Part shown: in pieces, positions 25,646-32,869 of the stretch
How positions within the stretch are numbered: the stretch's first letter is position 1
Layout of the letters: the number at the start of each line of letters is the position of its first letter
Source of the DNA: Promicromonospora sp042731755
Lineage (GTDB): Bacteria > Actinomycetota > Actinomycetes > Actinomycetales > Cellulomonadaceae
Reading direction: 5' to 3'
Length of the DNA: 64,000 bases
Assembly: GCF_042731755.1 (NCBI RefSeq)
Contig: NZ_JBHWLR010000004.1
Location: 62,001 to 126,000, forward strand
Position numbers and translations under genes: made by a program
The notes under the pieces: generated by a model
What the model was told of the DNA's origin: nothing
The model's input: the letters and a program-made list of their open reading frames with translations, nothing else
Databases searched by the model: none

Positions 25646-26995
25646 TCAGCCCCCGTTCACCTCGAAGCCCTGCTCGGTGCCGTACGAGACGTTCTCCTCC
25701 TGCCAGGCGGCGAGGCCGTCCAGCAGCGACGACTTGTCGAGGTAGGCCTGGCCCACGGTGTCCGCGAAGATGCTGTTCGCGTACGACTGCCACGGCAGGT
25801 ACTGCCAGCCCTCGTTGACGTCGGCCGCGCCCGCGGCGAGCACCTCGTTGATCTTCTGCCCGCCGAAGTACTCGGACTCGTAGCCCAGGAACTCCGGGGA
25901 CTCCAGCTGCTTCACGGTGGCGGGGAAGCCGCCCGTCTCCATGAAGGCGTCGATCGACTCGTCGCTCGAGTTGAGCCACTTGAGGAAGCCGGCCGCGAGC
26001 AGCTTGTTCTCCGCCGCGCCCGGGATGGACTCGGCGCTGCCGCCGTTCTCGGCGTTGGTGGGCGTGCCGTCGTAGGTCGGCATCGGGGCGACGCGCCACT
26101 TGCCCTTGCCGTCCGGGACGCCGTCCTCCAGGATGCCGGGCATCCACGCGCCGAGCGCGACCGAGCCGATGGTGCCGTCGTTCAGGGCGGCGTACCACTC
26201 GTCGCTCCAGCCCGGGAGCTGGCACAGCAGCTCGTCGTCGATGAGCGGCTGGTACATGTCGGCCCACTTGGTGGTGCCCTCGTCGGCCAGGTCGATGGTC
26301 ACGGCGCCGTTCTCGGTGTGGAACGGCTTGCCGCCGGCCTGCCAGATCATGCTGGTGGTGAAGCCGGCGTCGCCCGTGTCGTTGCCGATGCAGGTGTCGG
26401 GGTCGTTCTGCTTGATCTTCCGGGCGGCGTCGATGTACTCGTCCCAGGTCGTGGGGACCTCGACCCCGGCATCGTCGAACACGTCCTGGTTGTAGAAGAA
26501 CGCCATGGGGCCGGAGTCCTGCGGCAGGCCCCAGATGCCCTGCTGCGAGACCGCGCCCCACGTGGACGGCGTGTACAGGTCCTCCAGGTCGGCGAACCCG
26601 AACGCGGTGAGGTCCACGAGCTGGCCGGGGAGCTGGAACTGCGGGATGGACTGGTACTCGATCTGGACGACGTCGGGCACGCCGGTCCCGGCGGCGATCG
26701 CGTTCTGCAGCTTGGTGTTGGCGTCGCCGGCGCCCACCGTGTCCACGAGGGTCACGTCGACGTTCGGGTACGCCTTCTCGAACGCCGCGACCTGCGTCTC
26801 GGCCTGCGGGGTCCAGGTCCAGTACGACATGCTGCCGCCCTCCTGGAGCGCGGCCTCGATCTCGTCGGCGTTGGCACCCTCGGAGGCGCCGCCGCCACCG
26901 TTGTCGTCCCCGCCACCCGAGCAGGCGGTGAGCGAGGCTGCCATCAGAGCGGCCAGGGCGCCGAGCGCGACCCGGCGGTTACGGGTGATGGTCAT
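25646..26995 (-). CDS. Extracellular sugar-binding lipoprotein (second CUT1 system)
   Basis: This 449-residue family-1 solute-binding lipoprotein has lipobox SLTAC (Cys25) and a Gly/Asp-rich tether. The mature fold opens with MSYWTWTPQAETQVAAFEKAYPNVDV and contains GTGVPDVVQIEYQSIPQF and GVEVPTTWDEYIDAA. Near the C-terminus YFGGQKINEVL resembles the first CUT1 binding protein. Unusually it is the last gene of its operon, after both permeases, with a 62-nt gap holding a TACAACGATG site and a ribosome site GAAGGAAG. The ligand is probably an arabino-oligosaccharide or related hemicellulose fragment (inference). Confidence 0.92.
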   Translation of the reverse strand: MTITRNRRVALGALAALMAASLTACSGGGDDNGGGGASEGANADEIEAALQEGGSMSYWTWTPQAETQVAAFEKAYPNVDVTLVDTVGAGDANTKLQNAIAAGTGVPDVVQIEYQSIPQFQLPGQLVDLTAFGFADLEDLYTPSTWGAVSQQGIWGLPQDSGPMAFFYNQDVFDDAGVEVPTTWDEYIDAARKIKQNDPDTCIGNDTGDAGFTTSMIWQAGGKPFHTENGAVTIDLADEGTTKWADMYQPLIDDELLCQLPGWSDEWYAALNDGTIGSVALGAWMPGILEDGVPDGKGKWRVAPMPTYDGTPTNAENGGSAESIPGAAENKLLAAGFLKWLNSSDESIDAFMETGGFPATVKQLESPEFLGYESEYFGGQKINEVLAAGAADVNEGWQYLPWQSYANSIFADTVGQAYLDKSSLLDGLAAWQEENVSYGTEQGFEVNGG

Positions 26996-27009
26996 GGTCT
27001 TCCTTCTTC

Positions 27010-27021
27010 CACATCGTTGTA
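27010..27021. promoter_or_regulatory. TACAACGATGTG site upstream of the second CUT1 binding-protein gene
   Basis: The minus strand reads TACAACGATGTG about 20 nt before the start codon, in the gap between permease and binding-protein genes. It fits the TACAACGNTG pattern. An internal promoter under the same repressor would let binding protein be made separately from the permeases. Confidence 0.45.
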
Positions 27022-27057
27022 GTTCAGGTCTTGCGACGTCGGCGGGGCCGACCTCGC

Positions 27058-27921
27058 CTATGCCTTGACGCTGCCCGCGCTCAGGCCGGACTGCCAGTAG
27101 CGCTGGAGCACCAGGAACACGACGACGATCGGCACGATCGTCAGGAACGATCCCGTGATCACCAAGTTGAACACCGGCTGGGCGCCGATGCCCGACGCAT
27201 CCGCCAGCCACTGGTACAGGCCCAGCACCAGCGGGTACAGGTCCGGGTCGTTGAGCATGATCAGCGGCAGGAAGTAGTTGTTCCACGTGGCGACGATCGC
27301 GAACAGCGCCACCGTCACGATGCCCGGCGCCAGCAGGCGCAGCGAGATCGTGAAGAAGGTGCGCCACTCGCCCGAGCCGTCGACCCGGGCCGCCTCCAGG
27401 ATCTCGGTGGGCACCGCCTCCGCCGAGAACACCCACATGAGGTAGAGCCCGAACGGCGAGACGAGCGACGGCAGGATCACCGCCCACATGGTGTTGGTCA
27501 GGCCCCACTGGCTGAACAGCAGGAACGTGGGCACCGCGAGCGCGGTGCCGGGCACGGCGATCGCCCCGAGGATCACGGCGAACACCGCGTTGCGCCCGCG
27601 GAACCGGTACTTGGCCAGGCCGTACCCGGCGGCGGTCGCCAGGACCGTGGCGCCGCCGGCGCCCACGACCACGTAGACCAGCGTGTTGCCGAACCACTTC
27701 AGGAAGACGCCGTCGTCGCGCGTGAGCACCGCCTGCACGTTGTCGAAGAACGCGAAGTCGCCCGAGAACCACAGGCCGAACGAGCTGAGCAGCTCGGGCT
27801 GGGTCTTGGTGACGCTGAACAGCATCCAGGTCAGCGGGAGGATCGAGTAGATCAGCAGCGCGCCCAGCAGGACGGTCAGGGTGATCGACTTACGGGGACG
27901 GTGGTACGAGTAGCCGGCCAT
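27058..27921 (-). CDS. Carbohydrate ABC transporter permease, CUT1 family (MalG-type)
   Basis: This 287-residue MalG-type permease has six predicted membrane helices. The EAA loop reads TEILEAARVDGSGEWRTFFTISLRLLAP, and the C-terminal LQRYWQSGLSAGSVKA is closely similar to the end of the first system's permease (LQRYWQGGLSLGSVR). It forms the channel with the MalF-type permease, whose stop overlaps this ATG by one base. As in the first CUT1 operon no ATPase gene accompanies it. The similarity between the two permease pairs suggests an old duplication of the transporter. Confidence 0.9.
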   Translation of the reverse strand: MAGYSYHRPRKSITLTVLLGALLIYSILPLTWMLFSVTKTQPELLSSFGLWFSGDFAFFDNVQAVLTRDDGVFLKWFGNTLVYVVVGAGGATVLATAAGYGLAKYRFRGRNAVFAVILGAIAVPGTALAVPTFLLFSQWGLTNTMWAVILPSLVSPFGLYLMWVFSAEAVPTEILEAARVDGSGEWRTFFTISLRLLAPGIVTVALFAIVATWNNYFLPLIMLNDPDLYPLVLGLYQWLADASGIGAQPVFNLVITGSFLTIVPIVVVFLVLQRYWQSGLSAGSVKA

Positions 27922-28814
27922 CAGATCTCCCTCCGGGTCCCGCGGAGCTGCACCACGTACGCGACGATCGCGGTGACCACGCCCATCACGATCGCGACAG
28001 TTGCGGCATAGCTCACCTGGTTGCCCACGAAGCTCAGGTTGTAGGCGTAGATGTTCGGTGTGTAGTAGGTCGAGATCAGCGCCGGTTCGATCTGTTTCAG
28101 GACGGTCGGCTCGGTGAAGAGCTGGAAGCTGCCGATGATCGAGAAGATCGTCGCGATCACCAGGGCCCCGCGGACGGCGGGGATCTTGATGGACCGCACG
28201 ATGCGGAACTGGTTGGCGCCGTCGATGGCCGCCGCCTCGTAGATCTCGAGCGGCACCGTCCTGAGCGCCGCGTACAGGATCAGCATGTTGTAGCCCACGA
28301 ACTGCCAGGTCACGATGTTGCCGATCGCGGTGAGGATCCACTGCTTGGTGTACGGGTCGATGAGCGGGAAGCCCACCAGGTCGTTGACGCTCCCGGTGAG
28401 ACCCAGCCGGTCGTCGTACATGAAGCCCCACATCAGGACCGCGACGACGCCGGGCACGGCGTACGGCAGGAACAGCGCCACGCGGAAGAGCCTCTTGCCG
28501 TGCAGGCGGCCGCTGTCGATCGCGAGCGCGGCGATCAGGGCGACCGCCAGCATGATCGGCACCTGCACCACGAGGAACAGGGTGACCCGCCCCACTCCGT
28601 CCCAGAGCTTCGGGTCGCCGAAGGCGGTCACGTAGTTGGCGAACCCCGCGAAGGTCGTACCGCCCATGAGCTGGTTGCGGAACAGGCTCAGGTACATCGA
28701 GTAGACCAGCGGGGTGATGAGCATCAGCGCGAACACCACCAGGAAGGGCGTCACGAAACTCCAGCCGGCCGCGGAGACGCGGCGGCTCGGTGGGCGGCGA
28801 CCGGGCACGGCCAC
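27921..28814 (-). CDS. Carbohydrate ABC transporter permease, CUT1 family (MalF-type)
   Basis: This 297-residue MalF-type permease carries its EAA loop as YEAAAIDGANQFRIVRSIKIPAVRG and the segment WQFVGYNMLILYAALRTVPLEIYEAA, as in the first CUT1 system. The start is a GTG (28814-28812) preceded by GGAAAGGGG; no ATG precedes the first membrane helix. It is the first gene of the operon. A promoter with TTGACA and a LacI-type dyad lies 90-145 nt upstream, and a LacI regulator gene lies just beyond. Confidence 0.88.
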   Translation of the reverse strand: MAVPGRRPPSRRVSAAGWSFVTPFLVVFALMLITPLVYSMYLSLFRNQLMGGTTFAGFANYVTAFGDPKLWDGVGRVTLFLVVQVPIMLAVALIAALAIDSGRLHGKRLFRVALFLPYAVPGVVAVLMWGFMYDDRLGLTGSVNDLVGFPLIDPYTKQWILTAIGNIVTWQFVGYNMLILYAALRTVPLEIYEAAAIDGANQFRIVRSIKIPAVRGALVIATIFSIIGSFQLFTEPTVLKQIEPALISTYYTPNIYAYNLSFVGNQVSYAATVAIVMGVVTAIVAYVVQLRGTRREI

Positions 28815-28899
28815 ACCCCTTTCCCCGGACGACGGCGTCCGGAATCACCTGGACGGCTATGTCCTGGAACGCGCCGGACGACGTTGCCCGACGACGGGA

Positions 28900-28915
28900 A
28901 TGTGAACGTAAACAT
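28900..28915. promoter_or_regulatory. LacI-type operator before the second CUT1 operon
   Basis: ATGTGAACGTAAACAT is a 16-bp dyad (ATGT..AC/GT..ACAT) placed just downstream of the predicted -10 element. It probably serves the LacI protein encoded immediately upstream (29077-30129). Confidence 0.5.
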
Positions 28916-28929
28916 CCTCGTGCGCGGTG

Positions 28930-28958
28930 ACTCTGCCACTGCCTCGCGGACGTGTCAA
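28930..28958 (-). promoter_or_regulatory. Predicted vegetative promoter of the second CUT1 operon
   Basis: On the minus strand TTGACA (28958-28953) is followed after 17 bases by CAGAGT (28935-28930). The -35 box is a perfect match and the -10 is weak, as often seen in repressible actinobacterial promoters. The operator dyad follows 15 bases downstream. Confidence 0.4.
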
Positions 28959-29076
28959 CGCCATCTGAGGCAACGTTCTGAGAAAGGTATACGGGGCGTC
29001 CGGGGCCGGTCAGGGCGGGCCGCAGGTCGGGCGGGCCGCCGGTCAGAAGGGCCGGCCGGCAGAGAGGGACTGCCCG

Positions 29077-30129
29077 TCAGAGACGCGGGGCCGCCGCGCT
29101 CCTGCGGACCACCAGCTCGGGCGCGATCAGCTCGGCCGCAGGCCTGCCGCCGTCGACCGCCGCGAGGAGCAGGGCCACGCTCCGCCGACCGAGGTCGACG
29201 AACGGCTGGCGGACGGTCGTCAGCGGCGGGATGAAGTGGCCGGAGCCGTCGACGTCGTCGAAGCCGACCACCGACACGTCGTCCGGCACGGAGACGCCGC
29301 ACTCCCAGAAGGCGCGCAGCAGGCCGAGCGCGAGCTGGTCGTTGGCGGCGAAGACCGCCGTGGGGCCGGTGCCGGAGCGGACGCGCTGGGCCAGGTCGAG
29401 GCCCACCATGTAGCCGCGGTCCGCGGTCCAGCCCGCGACGACGGGCTCGGGTACGGGCAGGCGGTGCTCGGTGAGGACGGCGCGCCAGGACTCCTCGCGC
29501 TCGACGGCGTCCAGCCAGTCCTGCGGGCCCGCGACGTGCAGGATCTGCCGGTGGCCGAGCTCGATCAGGTGCTCGACGGCGAGCCGGGCCCCGGCCCGCT
29601 GGTCCACGGACAGCGGGATCACCGGGACGTCGGGCTGGAGCTCGCGGGCGGCGATGAGGACCACGGGCACGGGCGCCTGGAAGGACTCCACGGCGTCGGC
29701 CACGTCGCTGTGCGGCGCGATGACCACGATGCCCTCGACCGCCTGGTCCATGAAGTGTTCGAGGGCCTTGTGCAGGGTGGCGCCGTCGTACTGCCGCAGC
29801 GTCGCGACGCTGACGTACCAGCCCTGCTCCCGCGCCGCCTCCTCGACCGCGATCAGCGTGCTCGACGGGCCGAACAGCGGCGACCCGGTGGTCACCACGC
29901 CCACCGTGGCCGACCGGGCCGTGACCAGGGCGCGCGCCGCGCTGTTGCGGCGGTAGCCGAGCTCGGCGATCGCCTCCAGCACCCGCTCACGCGTCGCCGG
30001 GCGCACGCTCCGGTGGCCGTTGAGCACCCGCGACACGGTCTGGTGGGACACGCCGGCGAGCGCGGCGACGTCGGCCATGGCCGGCGGCCGCGTCGTCGCG
30101 GGTCGAGAGATGGTCACGGGAGGAATCAT
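29077..30129 (-). CDS. LacI family transcriptional regulator
   Basis: This 350-residue LacI/GalR regulator has helix-turn-helix MADVAALAGVSHQTVSRVLNGHRSVRPATRERV and hinge region YRRNSAARALVTARS. Its effector domain includes TAVFAANDQLALGLLRAFWECGVSVPDDVSVVGFDDVDGSGHF. ATG 30129 overlaps the proC stop by 4 nt; an internal GTG at about 30117 (VTISRP) is an alternative. It probably controls the CUT1 operon directly downstream through the dyad at 28900-28915. It is clearly distinct from the first LacI protein, so the island has at least two sugar sensors. Transcription from proC is possible and would be an odd pairing. Confidence 0.88.
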   Translation of the reverse strand: MIPPVTISRPATTRPPAMADVAALAGVSHQTVSRVLNGHRSVRPATRERVLEAIAELGYRRNSAARALVTARSATVGVVTTGSPLFGPSSTLIAVEEAAREQGWYVSVATLRQYDGATLHKALEHFMDQAVEGIVVIAPHSDVADAVESFQAPVPVVLIAARELQPDVPVIPLSVDQRAGARLAVEHLIELGHRQILHVAGPQDWLDAVEREESWRAVLTEHRLPVPEPVVAGWTADRGYMVGLDLAQRVRSGTGPTAVFAANDQLALGLLRAFWECGVSVPDDVSVVGFDDVDGSGHFIPPLTTVRQPFVDLGRRSVALLLAAVDGGRPAAELIAPELVVRRSAAAPRL

Positions 30130-30932
30130 CCACCCAGCTCACGGGCGCGGTCACGCGCCGCGGTGGCGGCGGTCAGGAACGAGGCGCGCACGCCGCCGTC
30201 GTCCAGGGCTCGCAGGGCGGCCGCCGTGGTGCCGCCGGGCGAGGTGACCTTCTCGCGGAGGATGACGGGGTGCTCCCCGGTCTCGTCCATGAGACGGGAC
30301 GCGCCGAGCAGCGTCTGGATCGCGAGGCGCCGCGCGACGTCGCGCGTCAGGCCGAGCAGCACGCCGGCCTCGGCGAGCGCGTCGGCCACGTAGAAGATGT
30401 ACGCGGGGCCGGAGCCGGAGATCGCCGAGACGGCGTCCAGGTCCTTCTCCGCGGCGCGGACCACCGCGCCCGTGCCGGCGAACAGGTGCTCGACGGCCTC
30501 GAGGTGGACCTCCGTGGCGGCGGCGCCCGGCGCGATCGCCGTGATGCCCGCGCCGATCGCGGCGGGCGTGTTCGGCACGGTGCGCACCACGGCGACGCCG
30601 GCCGGCAGCCGCCGCTCGTAGAACGCCGAGGGGTGGCCGGCCGCGACGGTGACGACGACGGCGGCCGGGTCGATCGCGGACGCGATCTCGTCGAGCAGCG
30701 CGCCGACGTCCTTCGGCTTCACGCCGACGAGCACGATGCCCGCGCCCTGGACCGCGGCTACGTTGTCGCTGGTGGTGGCCACCTGATAGGTCTCGCGCAG
30801 GTGCTGCGCCTTGGCCTCGGTACGCACGGTGGCGACGACGTCGGACGCGGCCCAGCCCGCCGACAACGCACCCGCGAGCACCGCCTCGCCCATGTTCCCG
30901 GCCCCGAGCACTGCAAGTCGCTGGTTCACCAC
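30126..30932 (-). CDS. proC: Pyrroline-5-carboxylate reductase
   Basis: This 268-residue enzyme carries out the last step of proline synthesis, reducing 1-pyrroline-5-carboxylate with NAD(P)H. The Rossmann fold opens LAVLGAGNMGEAVLAGAL. The C-terminal dimerisation and active-site region shows AISGSGPAYIFYVADALAEAGVLLGL and the ProC signature VILREKVTSPGGTTAAALRAL. GTG 30932-30930 begins the frame; the next GTG is also possible. It lies just ahead of lacI with a 4-nt overlap, an unexpected neighbour for a sugar regulator. Confidence 0.96.
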   Translation of the reverse strand: MVNQRLAVLGAGNMGEAVLAGALSAGWAASDVVATVRTEAKAQHLRETYQVATTSDNVAAVQGAGIVLVGVKPKDVGALLDEIASAIDPAAVVVTVAAGHPSAFYERRLPAGVAVVRTVPNTPAAIGAGITAIAPGAAATEVHLEAVEHLFAGTGAVVRAAEKDLDAVSAISGSGPAYIFYVADALAEAGVLLGLTRDVARRLAIQTLLGASRLMDETGEHPVILREKVTSPGGTTAAALRALDDGGVRASFLTAATAARDRARELGG

Positions 30933-31005
30933 ACCATTGTCCCCCGGCGCGCGGGAACGAGGTGCCGCACCCGTCCGGGTGCGGACGGGTCCGGCCGAGA
31001 CCCCG

Positions 31006-31659
31006 TCACAGGGGGAACGCCGTGTAGAAGTCCTCCATGACGTCGGCCGGGCCGGTCGCCTGCAGCACCGCGGTCCCGTTCTGCCACACCACGACGGTCT
31101 TGCCGCCGTCGGCCGGCACGAACGCGTACTGCCCCACGACCTTCTTGCCGACCTTGACGTCGCCCGTCCGGTCGGCCTCGCCTGCGGACGCGGTCCAGGC
31201 CGCGGCGCCGGTGGCCGCCTCGTCCTCCGTGGCCCACTGGCCGGCCACGACCGCGACCTCGACCGAGTCGCCGTCGGAGTACTCGGCGTTCCAGGCCTCC
31301 AGCGCGCCCTCGCCCTTGGGCTCCTTGGCCTCGGTGAGCGAGCCGAGCGCGAGCTGCAGCACCGCCGACGGCAGGGCCTTCTGGAACGCGGTCTCCTCGC
31401 CGCTGCGGTCCATCGCCTTGACCGTGGGCGTCGGTACCGGCGCCGTGACGGTCACCGTGGGCACCGGCTCCGGCGTCGCCGCGGAGCGCCAGAAGCCGGG
31501 CCACGCGAAGCCGGCCAGGAGGACCAGCACGAGCACGATGACGAGCACGCCCACGAACACGACGAGGCGACGGCGCCGGTACACGGCAGGCGACGCCTTC
31601 CTCGCGGCCACCGATGCGGTCGCACCGGTGCGCGGTGAGTTCACGCGCTGGTCGGTCAT
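31006..31659 (-). CDS. Membrane-anchored hypothetical protein
   Basis: This 217-residue protein of unknown function has a basic cytoplasmic N-terminus (AARKASPAVYRRRR), a single membrane helix near residues 36-56 (LVVFVGVLVIVLVLVLLAGF), a Pro/Val/Thr-rich stalk and an exported domain of about 140 residues. GGGGGAG lies upstream of ATG 31659; the open frame reaches 31749 but without a ribosome site. It does not match a family I recognise. The exported part may be a small alpha-beta fold. It lies 73 nt upstream of proC in the same direction and could be cotranscribed with it. Confidence 0.75.
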   Translation of the reverse strand: MTDQRVNSPRTGATASVAARKASPAVYRRRRLVVFVGVLVIVLVLVLLAGFAWPGFWRSAATPEPVPTVTVTAPVPTPTVKAMDRSGEETAFQKALPSAVLQLALGSLTEAKEPKGEGALEAWNAEYSDGDSVEVAVVAGQWATEDEAATGAAAWTASAGEADRTGDVKVGKKVVGQYAFVPADGGKTVVVWQNGTAVLQATGPADVMEDFYTAFPL

Positions 31660-31813
31660 GTCTGGCTCCCCCGTGCTACGTCCATCGGATACCTCACGAT
31701 GGCTCATCCGAGACCTTATGTCGCGCCACTGACATCGGCAGGGAGGCACGCCCGGCGGGAGAGGGTGAGGGGCGGGTGGCTTCGGCGGAACCGCAGGCTC
31801 AGGGGCCGGGCGC

Positions 31814-32764
31814 TCAGCGGGGCCGCGCCGCCGCCTGGGTCAGCGGGAGCAGCACCGCGAACGCGGCCGCCGCGACCGCGCACGCCGCGAGGTGCCCGCC
31901 CGCGTACGCGACGAGCCCCGCGTCCCAGGGCAGGCCCGGGCCGAGGCGCCCCTCCGTCGCGGCGGCAGCCAGGACCGACAGCACGGCGGCCGGGACCGCG
32001 GCGACGCCGAGCACGACCGCGACGAGCCGGGTCGGCAGGGCGGTACTGCCGAGCGGGTCGTCCTCGGGCCGGTCCGCCCACCCGGCGGGCGTCGCGACCC
32101 CCGCCAGCGCCGTCCACAGCACCACGACGAGGACCGCGGCGACGACGTCCGACGGGCGGTGCCAGCGGTCCGCGATCGTCGCGAGGCCCATGGCGCAGGT
32201 CAGAATGGCGCCCGCGAGCGCCGTCGCGGGCCGCCAGCGGCGGGGCGCGACGAGCAGGAGCGCCGCCCAGGCCGCCGCGACGACGGTGACGTGGCCGCTG
32301 GGCAGGGTGTTGATGTCGCGGTTCCACTCCCCGACGAGGCCGGTCCGGTAGAACACGCCGTCCTTGATGACCTGCGTGGTCAGGTTCGAGCCGAGGATCA
32401 CGGCGGCGGCCAGGGCGGTGGCGCCCCACCTGCGCCGGGCCAGCCCGACGCCGCACACGGCGAGGAAGCCGGTCACGAGCCACGGCGGCGAGCCGAGCAG
32501 CAGCACGGGCTCCACCGGCCGGTTGACCACGTCCTGGAAGAGGTCGGCCGTGACGAAGACCCGCTCCTCGACCCGCTGCCCGGGCCACGTGGTGACCATC
32601 GCCCACCAGACCAGCAGGGTCCCGAGCGCCGCGGCGAACGCGACCGTGAGCGCGGCCAGGCGGGTCGTCGAGGGAGGCGCGCCGCGCGAAGGGGCGGGCT
32701 GCGGAAGGTCTGCGCCGGTGCGCGACCCGGCGGGGCGCACCATGCGCCCGTCGGTGGCCGGCAT
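31814..32764 (-). CDS. PAP2-family membrane phosphatase
   Basis: This 316-residue integral membrane protein has five to seven helices and the acid-phosphatase motifs of type-2 phosphatidic acid phosphatases: KDGVFYR as part of motif 1, LPSGHV as motif 2, and RWHRPSDV as motif 3 with the catalytic histidine. The active site would face outwards. Likely substrates are undecaprenyl pyrophosphate or phosphatidic acid-type lipids, but the sequence does not say which. The N-terminal 35 residues are disordered. It is divergent from radA, with 102 nt between the starts. Confidence 0.85.
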   Translation of the reverse strand: MPATDGRMVRPAGSRTGADLPQPAPSRGAPPSTTRLAALTVAFAAALGTLLVWWAMVTTWPGQRVEERVFVTADLFQDVVNRPVEPVLLLGSPPWLVTGFLAVCGVGLARRRWGATALAAAVILGSNLTTQVIKDGVFYRTGLVGEWNRDINTLPSGHVTVVAAAWAALLLVAPRRWRPATALAGAILTCAMGLATIADRWHRPSDVVAAVLVVVLWTALAGVATPAGWADRPEDDPLGSTALPTRLVAVVLGVAAVPAAVLSVLAAAATEGRLGPGLPWDAGLVAYAGGHLAACAVAAAAFAVLLPLTQAAARPR

Positions 32765-32853
32765 GGTCGCAAACTACCTGGCGAGAGCGCTCGACGCGGC
32801 CGCCCGAGGGGGTACGGCACGGGTGATCTTCGGCCGGTGTCAGTGGTGGCACG

Positions 32854-32869
32854 TACGGTTCCCCTCGTG
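32854..32869 (+). promoter_or_regulatory. Leaderless -10 element of radA
   Basis: TACGGT (32854-32859) ends 7 bases before the GTG start of radA, and no Shine-Dalgarno sequence is present. TANNNT placed 6-9 bases before a start codon is the actinobacterial signature of a leaderless mRNA. Confidence 0.5.

Noticed and set aside
25599..31802. Repeated GCGGAACCGCAG(A/G)CTCAG at 25599-25616 and 31785-31802
   Set aside because: Two copies of 18 bases with one difference lie after genes. It may be a weak terminator element, but two copies are too few to claim a family.
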